Origin: Bacteroidales bacterium
Lineage (GTDB): Bacteria; Bacteroidota; Bacteroidia; Bacteroidales; UBA932
Direction: 5' to 3'
Length of the DNA: 9,842 bases
Assembly: GCA_024401915.1 (NCBI GenBank)
Contig: JAKSKA010000039.1
Span: forward strand, 1-9,842
The translations under genes were made by a program, and so were the position numbers. Shown piece after piece: positions 1-6,800 of the stretch. Numbering within the stretch: the stretch's first letter is position 1; the number at the start of each line of letters is the position of its first letter. The notes beneath the pieces are model-generated. The model was given only the letters and a program-made list of their open reading frames with translations, did not search any database and was not told where the DNA came from.

Positions 1-1
1 G

Positions 2-901
2 CCGGACGGGATTTTCGCTGCATACAGCACAGGGGAGCGTACGCGTTCCTTCCTCAAGGTCCAGGACGGCTGCAACAATTATTGCGCATACTGCACCGTA
101 CCCTACGCGAGAGGCGAAAGCCGCAACATCCCCATCATCGAATGTGTCAGGAATGCCGAAGCCATCGCCGCAGCCGACGTCAGGGAGATAGTCCTCACCG
201 GCGTCAACACCGGCGACTTCGGGCGCAGCAGCGGGGAGAGCTTCCTCGACCTGCTGAAGGCGCTGCAGGAGGTGGACGGCATTGAACGCTACCGCATATC
301 GAGCATAGAGCCCAACCTCCTCACCGAGGAGATAATAGACTGGATCGGCACTGATGGGATGAAATTCCAGCCGCATTTCCACATCCCCCTCCAGACGGGC
401 TGCGATGAGCTGCTCTCCCGTATGGGGCGCCATTACGACACGGACTTCTTCGAGTCACGCATCTCATACATACGCCGTACCCTCGAGAAACCCGGCAGCC
501 CGAAGGTGTTCTTCGGCATCGACGTGATGGTCGGCCTTCCGGGCGAGACGGAAGAACTCTTCGGGGAGACGAAGGCCTTCCTCGAGCGTATCAGACCGGC
601 ATTCATACACGTATTTCCTTATTCCAGGCGTCCCGGCACGCCTGCGGCATCTATGCCGGGCCAGGTCAGCGAGGAGGAAAAGTCGCGCCGCGTCGCGTCG
701 CTCGAGGCCCTCTGCGCCCGCCTGCATTCCGAATTCGTCTCATCCCACACAGGGATGACCCTTCCCGTCCTCTTCGAATCGAAGGACAAGGACGGGATGA
801 TGTCGGGATATACCTCTAATTATATAAGGGTGTCACGCCCCTGGGACAGGGACGCGGTCGGACGTATCGTGGAAATCAGCCTCGGGGCTTCCGACCACTG
901 A
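2..901 (+). CDS. mtaB: tRNA t6A37 methylthiotransferase MtaB (3' part, 5' end outside window)
   Basis: Radical-SAM enzyme that adds a methylthio group to C2 of N6-threonylcarbamoyladenosine-37, giving ms2t6A in ANN-decoding tRNAs. The frame is open from base 2, so the start lies upstream; 299 residues are visible of about 430 usual for the family. The visible fragment begins near the radical-SAM core, with the CxxxCxxC cluster motif (CNNYCAYC, codons 71-94) and the PYARG that follows it. Next come SSIEPN, the HIPLQTGCD segment, GIDVMVGLPGET and the family hallmark HVFPYSRRPGTPA. A TRAM-like tail of about 60 residues closes the protein. The missing N-terminal part should hold the MTTase (UPF0004) domain with the three cysteines of the second cluster. 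The HVFPYS-RPGT signature favours MtaB over MiaB or RimO. The gene converges on folB and overlaps its end by 26 bp. The GTG at 272 lies inside the gene and is not a start. Confidence 0.95.
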   Translation, partial: PDGIFAAYSTGERTRSFLKVQDGCNNYCAYCTVPYARGESRNIPIIECVRNAEAIAAADVREIVLTGVNTGDFGRSSGESFLDLLKALQEVDGIERYRISSIEPNLLTEEIIDWIGTDGMKFQPHFHIPLQTGCDELLSRMGRHYDTDFFESRISYIRRTLEKPGSPKVFFGIDVMVGLPGETEELFGETKAFLERIRPAFIHVFPYSRRPGTPAASMPGQVSEEEKSRRVASLEALCARLHSEFVSSHTGMTLPVLFESKDKDGMMSGYTSNYIRVSRPWDRDAVGRIVEISLGASDH

Positions 902-1262
902 CTTTCCTGCTGACGCTCACTCTTGAGAGCGCGGCTTCGCCAGCGACGGGAGGATTGAGCTTCGCCACCCTCACGCAGGCTTCCGTGATCGTCGGGAACC
1001 TTTCCAGGACAGCATCGAGGATCTTTGCCGCCAGGGTCTCGAGCAGATTGTGCCTGTCCTCCATCTGCCGGGCGACGATGTCATAGACGACGGAATAATC
1101 CACGGTACAGGACGGGTCGTCTTTCTCCACGGCCTTGCCTATGTCGCAGCGGCAGCTGAAATCGACGACGAATTCGTTCCCCGAGCGCTGCTCTTCCGGC
1201 AGACAGCCGTGGAATGCGTGGAAACGCATACCTTCAAGTTCTATCTTTCCATCCATCTTCAT
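876..1262 (-). CDS. folB: Dihydroneopterin aldolase FolB
   Basis: Cytosolic folate-pathway enzyme that cleaves 7,8-dihydroneopterin to 6-hydroxymethyl-7,8-dihydropterin and glycolaldehyde. The product is 128 residues, close to the usual 120. It opens with the family pattern ELEGMRFHAFHGCLPEE, in which E24 sits six residues after H18, the spacing of the pterin-site glutamate in characterised FolB. NLLETLA (E75) and VRVAKLNPPV (K101, the position of the catalytic lysine) follow. The start at 1262 is chosen because its ATG overlaps the TGA of the upstream methyltransferase as ATGA, which suggests translational coupling. A second ATG two codons in (1256) is possible. The frame also runs open upstream to 1322, but those extra residues lie inside the neighbouring gene and do not resemble FolB. 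No clear Shine-Dalgarno is visible. It is the last gene of the tamB-recQ-methylase-folB run. Its stop lies inside the 3' end of mtaB on the other strand. Confidence 0.93.
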   Translation of the reverse strand: MKMDGKIELEGMRFHAFHGCLPEEQRSGNEFVVDFSCRCDIGKAVEKDDPSCTVDYSVVYDIVARQMEDRHNLLETLAAKILDAVLERFPTITEACVRVAKLNPPVAGEAALSRVSVSRKVSGRKPRG

Positions 1263-1963
1263 CCAAGTATTATGAATACGCAGGGCCTCTTGCCTATGGT
1301 GAACGCAGGTCCTTTCTTCCACTGCTCGATGCTTGCCGTCCTTATGGTCTGGTCCGGCAGGGTGAGGTCTGCGGCGACGCAGAGCCTCGTCCCGGGCTGC
1401 AGGTAGCGCAGCGCGTCAGCGGAGAAGGCATCGTTGCCGTAGGGCGTCTCGATTAGTAGCTGGCTCTGTTTGAGGGCTTTCGAGCGCTTCTCGATGTCCT
1501 TGAGCGCCTCCTTCCTCTCGTCCGTCTTTGCCGGCAGATAGCCGCAGAAGGCGAAGGACTGCCCGTTCATTCCCGATGCCATCAGCGCCATCATCAGGGA
1601 CGACGGCCCTACCAGCGGCACTACTTCTATGCCTTTCCGGTGGCACAGGGCCACCAGCTGGGCGCCCGGGTCCGCAACGGCGGGAAGGCCCGCCTCGGAG
1701 ATGAGCCCCACGTCTCCGCGTTCGAAGAGGGGATAGAGCGCTTCCACTTCGGCGGGAAGCGTGTGCTCGTTCAGTTCGTGGAACTCCAGTTCCTCGATGT
1801 GGCCCTTCAGACCCGCGCGGGACAGGAACCTCCTTGCCGTCCTCGTCTCTTCGACGACAAAGCATTTCAGGCTGCAGGCGGTCCGGATCGTAGTGGCCGG
1901 CAGCACTTCCGTGATTTCATTGTCCCCCAGCGGTGAGGGTATCAGATATAGTTTTCCTTTCAT
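1259..1963 (-). CDS. Short RsmI-like SAM-dependent methyltransferase (tetrapyrrole methylase fold)
   Basis: Predicted SAM methyltransferase of the tetrapyrrole-methylase superfamily, COG0313 (RsmI) branch. RsmI methylates the 2'-O of C1402 in 16S rRNA. This protein has 234 residues against about 280 for RsmI. The methylase landmarks are present but altered: LYLIPSPLGD at residues 5-14 (RsmI has a VATPIGN-type motif), VVEETRTARRFL at 36-47 (RsmI has AEDTR), LISEAGLPAVADPG at 87-100 (RsmI has DAGTP-SDPG), VPLVGPSSLMMAL at 115-127, and an IETPYGND segment at 171-178. I read it as the shorter RsmI paralogue common in Bacteroidota, usually annotated only as a SAM-dependent methyltransferase, so I give no symbol. 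The start at 1963 makes an ATGA overlap with the recQ stop, and the stop makes an ATGA overlap with the folB start. The frame extends open to 2200, but that part lies inside recQ and lacks methylase features. The substrate is unknown; an rRNA nucleotide is the simplest guess. Confidence 0.88.
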   Translation of the reverse strand: MKGKLYLIPSPLGDNEITEVLPATTIRTACSLKCFVVEETRTARRFLSRAGLKGHIEELEFHELNEHTLPAEVEALYPLFERGDVGLISEAGLPAVADPGAQLVALCHRKGIEVVPLVGPSSLMMALMASGMNGQSFAFCGYLPAKTDERKEALKDIEKRSKALKQSQLLIETPYGNDAFSADALRYLQPGTRLCVAADLTLPDQTIRTASIEQWKKGPAFTIGKRPCVFIILG

Positions 1964-3813
1964 ATCGTTCCTTCGTCCATCATTTTTCTCCAGATTCCGA
2001 CGGCGTTCGCCGGCATCCCGTTCGCCGGGTCCGAAAGCCAGGCCCTCAGCTCCTCGACGCTGCATCCGGGGTGGTCTGCTGCGAATCTCCTCAAGCGCTC
2101 TTCCGTGCTTCCCTTCTTTGACGCACGGCACACGTCGCAGCAGCCGCAGTCCTGTGTCTCCTCCTGCCCGAAATAGCGCAGCAGACGCCTGGAACGGCAT
2201 TCCGTGCCGCCGGCCGCATAAGCGATGATAGCCTCCGTGCGCTCATCGTAACAGCGCAGCAGGAATTCGTACCTCTCCTTCTGCAGGTCCACGTTGCCAG
2301 GCATCAGCCTGTCGTGGTGGATTATCAGCACGCTGCTGTGGTCGCAGGGAACATAGCGTATCACGTGCTCCAGCGAAAGCCCGTACAGCAGCTGCCTGAG
2401 GTAAGGGACGGTGGTGCCGGTCTCCGCTGCGAGCCTCTCCTCGTCGATAGGTGTCGTGAAGGAGAAGATGCCGGTATAACGGCGCATCAGGCATTCCAGC
2501 AGTGCGGCCATCTCGGGCTCCGGCAGATCGATGTCGTAGAGCGCGTTCCTCTCGGCGAGTATCTGAACCCTTGTCGGAATGTCTATGTCCTCGCAGAGGG
2601 TGATGTGGCCGGACTGGCCGAGATATTTGATTGCATACCAGGTCGCACTCTTGTCCAGTTTGAAGTGCGAGGTGAATTCTCCGATGTCGAATTTCAGCTG
2701 CAGCCCCTTGCCCGTGTCGTAAGGCAGATTGTAGAAGACGTGGATCTTCTGGTAGATGTCCTCGATGAACTCCAAGGAGGGGAAGCTGACCCCGCGCAGT
2801 TCGCGCAGCCTCTTCACGTCCAGGCTGTTCCAAAGCAGCACGGCATAGGAGCGCTTGCCGTCACGTCCCGCGCGTCCGGCCTCCTGGAAATAGGCTTCCG
2901 GGCTTTCCGGCAGGGACAGGTGGACCACGAAGCGCACGTCGCTCTTGTCTATGCCCATTCCGAAGGCATTGGTGCAGACCATCACGCGTATAGCGCCCTT
3001 TTTCCAGTCCTCCTGGCGGCTGGCGCGCGTGGCGCTCCCGAGCCCGGCGTGGTAGAACGATGCGGAGATGCCGTTCTCCTTCAGCAGCGTCGCCACCTCC
3101 TCGCATTTGCGGCGATGGCGCATATACACGATGCCGCTGCCTTCGACACCGCGGCAGATATCGAGCAGCTGGCCGGTCTTGTCCTTGCACTCCCTGACGA
3201 TGTAGGAGAGGTTGGGCCTTTCGAACCCGCTCTTCAGCAGCAGCTTCTCCTTGAAACGGAGTTTCTCCATTATGTCCTCCGCGACCGTCGGGGTGGCGGT
3301 GGCCGTAAGCGCTATCACGGGCGCGCCGATGATCTCGCGCAGTTCTCCGATCTGGAGGTACTCCGGTCTGAAATCGTAGCCCCATTGCGAGATGCAGTGG
3401 GCCTCGTCTATCACGAGATAGCTCACTTTGAGCATCTCCACGTAGGATCTGAAAAGCTCGGTCTTCAGCCTCTCAGGCGACACGTAAAGGAATTTGCAGT
3501 CCCCGTAGGCGGCATGGTTGAGGGTGATGTCCACTTCGCGCCTGTTCATTCCGGCGTGGATGGCGAGCGCCTTCATGCCCTTGGCTTCGAGGTTCTGGAC
3601 CTGGTCCTTCATCAGCGCGATGAGCGGGGTTACGACGAGCGCCAGGCCCTCCTTCATCATTGCCGGCACCTGGAAGCACACCGACTTGCCGCCGCCTGTG
3701 GGCAGGATCGCGAGCACGTCGCGCCCCTCGGAAGCGGCAGCGATTATCTCCTCCTGCATCGGACGGAAGCTGTCATAGCCCCAGTATTCCTTCAAGACCT
3801 CCCTCGCGTCCAT
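1960..3813 (-). CDS. recQ: RecQ-family ATP-dependent DNA helicase, variant without HRDC domain
   Basis: 3'-5' superfamily 2 DNA helicase of recombination and replication-fork repair. In the 617-residue product the core shows WGYDSFRPMQEEII (motif 0), LPTGGGKS at 37-44 (Walker A, K43), DEAH at 136-139 followed by the RecQ aromatic loop CISQWGYDFRPEY, TATATP at 170-175, AFGMGIDKSDVRF (motif V) and QEAGRAGRDG at 310-319 (motif VI arginines). A four-cysteine zinc site lies far downstream at C539, C556, C559 and C562, with CX16CX2CX2C spacing. About 220 residues separate motif VI from the first zinc cysteine, against about 50 in E. coli RecQ. Within them I see two winged-helix-like stretches, near 370-410 and 430-500. 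Only 55 residues follow the zinc site, so there is no HRDC domain. The ATG at 3813 shares one base with the tamB stop (TGATG); a GTG one codon earlier (3816) would give a GTGA overlap. Many Bacteroidota carry a second, HRDC-containing RecQ, so this may be the paralogue. Confidence 0.93.
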   Translation of the reverse strand: MDAREVLKEYWGYDSFRPMQEEIIAAASEGRDVLAILPTGGGKSVCFQVPAMMKEGLALVVTPLIALMKDQVQNLEAKGMKALAIHAGMNRREVDITLNHAAYGDCKFLYVSPERLKTELFRSYVEMLKVSYLVIDEAHCISQWGYDFRPEYLQIGELREIIGAPVIALTATATPTVAEDIMEKLRFKEKLLLKSGFERPNLSYIVRECKDKTGQLLDICRGVEGSGIVYMRHRRKCEEVATLLKENGISASFYHAGLGSATRASRQEDWKKGAIRVMVCTNAFGMGIDKSDVRFVVHLSLPESPEAYFQEAGRAGRDGKRSYAVLLWNSLDVKRLRELRGVSFPSLEFIEDIYQKIHVFYNLPYDTGKGLQLKFDIGEFTSHFKLDKSATWYAIKYLGQSGHITLCEDIDIPTRVQILAERNALYDIDLPEPEMAALLECLMRRYTGIFSFTTPIDEERLAAETGTTVPYLRQLLYGLSLEHVIRYVPCDHSSVLIIHHDRLMPGNVDLQKERYEFLLRCYDERTEAIIAYAAGGTECRSRRLLRYFGQEETQDCGCCDVCRASKKGSTEERLRRFAADHPGCSVEELRAWLSDPANGMPANAVGIWRKMMDEGTI

Positions 3814-6800
3814 CACTGCGTCCCTCCGATTTCCATTGTGGTCGTCTCCCTCTGTCTCTCGTGCCTTCCCTCGGCGCGCTTGCTCCTGGGAACGAACATA
3901 CGGCCCAGGAACTTCCAGAACGAATTGAACTCCTTCTGGTAGGTCAGACCGCCGCCGTAGCGCTGCGAGAGGTCCAGATAGCTTGACAGCTCGTTGGCCG
4001 AATGGGAGAAGAGGTGGATGCGGAAATTACCGTTCCTGCCCAGCTTGTATTCAGCGTCGAGGTCGCCGACTATGTCTCCCGTCGCGCTGCTGGAGTTGCT
4101 GTAGCGCTTGTTGCCCACCTGGCCGCTCACGGTCATCCTGTCGTCGAGCAGGTTGGCGCTCGCATTGACTCCGAAGGTGTTGTTCCCGGCCCCGTTCTGT
4201 TCATATTCGAAACCGAGGTTGAGCGGCACGTTGAGCTTCTGGAGTATGGAGTTTATCTGGCTTGACATCACCTCGCTGAAGTTGGAGATGAGCATATTGT
4301 TACGGTCGATGACTCCGTACTGCTCCGTCGGGGCGAAGGTCCCTATCAGAAGCAGCGAGAAGAACTGCTGCTCCAGCTTGTCCGGGGTGTTCAGCGCTGA
4401 CTCGACCTGGGACTTGGTGGTCGGGTCGAGGTCGGGGATGTCTATCTTGAATCCGAGCTTCGGGTCCTTCAGCCTGTCGGTGATGGACAGGATGCAGTTC
4501 ACGGCCCTCCTCGAGGAGACGGCCGTCGTATCGGCGAGTATGTTCGTAAGCGAAGTCCTGAGGGAATGGGTTGCAGAGACGTCCAGGATGCTTTCCTTCA
4601 CGTCCCCGACGAAGTTGATCCGGCTGCCGTTGTCGATGCTGAAATCCTTCTCCAGCAGGCCCGGTACTGCAAAATGGAAGTTGCCCCTGTCGATGTTGTA
4701 GTCGCCTTCGACGTTGAGTATGCCGCGCGCCGGGTTCAGGCTGATGTCGGCGAGTCCGGAGCCGCCCACGGTCGCAACCATTCCGTTCGCCTTGTTGAGC
4801 TCGACCACGAGCGTCTGCTCCCTGGACACCCTGGCGCGGGCGTGGAAGTCTATGTTTGATTTGGACTTGAGCTTCACGGCGCTCTTCTTCATCATATCCT
4901 CGTAAGGGTCCGTGACCGTCACTTCCTCCTCGTAGCATTCGAGAAGGTCGCTCCTGGAGTTGGTGCTGCTCGTGTTCAGGGGGATATGGACTTCACCGTT
5001 GCCTATGGTTGCCACGTCGGCTTCGATCCTGAGGGCGTTGAAGGGACCCGACACCACAGCCTTGCCGGATGCGTACATCTTTCCGTACACGCTTTCCGGG
5101 CCTTCACCCTCGCTGTCCACGACCTTTATCCTGTCGATGTCGATGGATGCATCTAGCTCCGGCTTGCCGGATTCGTTGAAGTAGATGGAACCGATAAGCG
5201 TGCCCTTTCCGGAGGAGTCGTCGGTAATCTTTATCGAATCCAGGTAGAGCGAGTTGTCGTTCACCCTGACGGGACCGTTTGCCGTCAGCACGGCACCCGT
5301 TGCCGCCAGCCTCATCTTTGCGTCCTCGAGCACCATTCCGTTGCTTCCCAGCCTGATCTTGTCGAGAGGGCCGTTTGCCGTCACCTCACCGCTGATGGAA
5401 CCTCCGAGTTCCGTGAAGGTCTCCTTGAGGAAGGGCGCGAATGGCGCGAGCTGGAAGGCGTCCAGGACCACGTCCGCATCTATTTCCTTCCTGGAAGGCT
5501 TGTATGAGGCTTCCGCGTACAGGCCGCGCTTTCCGTTGCTCTCATCAACTATGTGGGCGTAGAGCGAGTCTTTCTGCTTGTCCCAGTTGCCGTTGAGGCT
5601 TATGCGGCCGACAAGGGCGCCGGAGATCGAAAGCGAATCGCAGTCGAAGCGGGCCGAGGCCTTGAGCGCGTCCCCGCTCGGAGAGAGTATGTCCGCCTTG
5701 CCGGAGATGCGTCCGTCGAGGGCGCTGTTCTTCGCGAGGAACCCGTTCAGGACGGAGATGTCGAAATTGTCGAGGGCCAGCGTCAGCGTGTCCCTGCCGG
5801 AAGGAGTGATGCCTCCGTCCAGGATAAGGCTGCTCCCGGGACCGTCGATGCGGAAACCGTCGAACTGGAATTCGTGGCCGTTCAGGCTGAATTCGGAATC
5901 GCTGAAGGTGTAGCTGTCCTTGCCGATATTTATGAACGAGCCTTCCGGATTGAACCTCGCCGTGAGGGAATCGTCGGGGCTGCGCCCGATTTCGCCCCTG
6001 ATATGGATCTCGCTGATGTTGCCGTCACCCTGCAGTCCCTGGCTCTCCAGGTCCGCATACACTTTGCCGCCCGACGCCCTGGTGTTGAGCATAGGCTTGG
6101 CGGCAATGAGGTTGCCGGCTTTCAGCTCGGAGCCGTTGACCACGGCGCGCAGCTGGCTGTAATGGTTGTCGAGCGTGATGCGTGCGTCCTTGATGTAGGC
6201 GCCGTTATATGCGAGCCTGCCGGACTTTATGTCTCCGGTAAGCGTCCCGTTCCTGTCCACGGAGATGTGGACCGAACTGCTGTCGGCGATGAATAGGCCG
6301 GGCTTCAGCAGAGACAGGAGCGGCCTGGTGTCGTGGAAATCCATATCCACGGCATACTCCTTGCCGGTGCCGTCTCCCTTCTTCGGCCCTTTCCCCTGCA
6401 GCGCAGGGAGCTCCCTGTCTATGGTGATGGCCCTGATGTCGCCGATTATTCCGGCAATCGTGTTGCTGCCGCTGTAGCTTGCGTCCGCAAAGGGCGTCGT
6501 GAGCCTGAGGTCCATACCGTCGCCGGCGCTCTCCATCGAGAGCTGGAGGTCTTCGACGGGGGTGGGAACCGAATTCTCCGTGAACACGACGTCCGTTACC
6601 GACAGGGTGCCGTTCATCGCTCCGTCGCTGTCCTTTTCGCTGAGGCTGCCGTCCACCCTGCAGCTGAGTGCCGCATCGCCCCACTCGTCGAGCCCGAAGG
6701 CGGAGAGCAGCGCCGTGGGGATGTCGGCCTTGAGGGTTGACAATGTCGTACCTGCGCCATCGCCGCTTCTTTGGCTGCCGGCTGTCCTGGTGAATTCGGC

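Noticed and set aside
914..931. Small hairpin CGCTC/GAGCG with an 8-base loop after mtaB
   Set aside because: The stem is only 5 bp and no T-run follows; it also lies within folB coding sequence, so I do not call a terminator.
1964..2200. Upstream extension of the RsmI-like methylase frame
   Set aside because: The extra 79 residues lie wholly inside recQ, are Arg-rich and do not resemble a methylase. The ATG at 1963 begins the conserved LYLIPSPLG strand and overlaps the recQ stop.
2314..3942. Open frame of 542 codons on the plus strand, antisense to recQ and the end of tamB
   Set aside because: It mirrors a GC-rich coding gene, has no recognisable domain and is rich in Leu, Val, Ala, His and Gln. 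The opposite strand carries all the RecQ helicase motifs in order.
4851..4858. TATGTTTG on the plus strand, a match to TAnnTTTG
   Set aside because: It is inside tamB, antisense, with no gene downstream on that strand. One such match in several kb of coding DNA is expected by chance.
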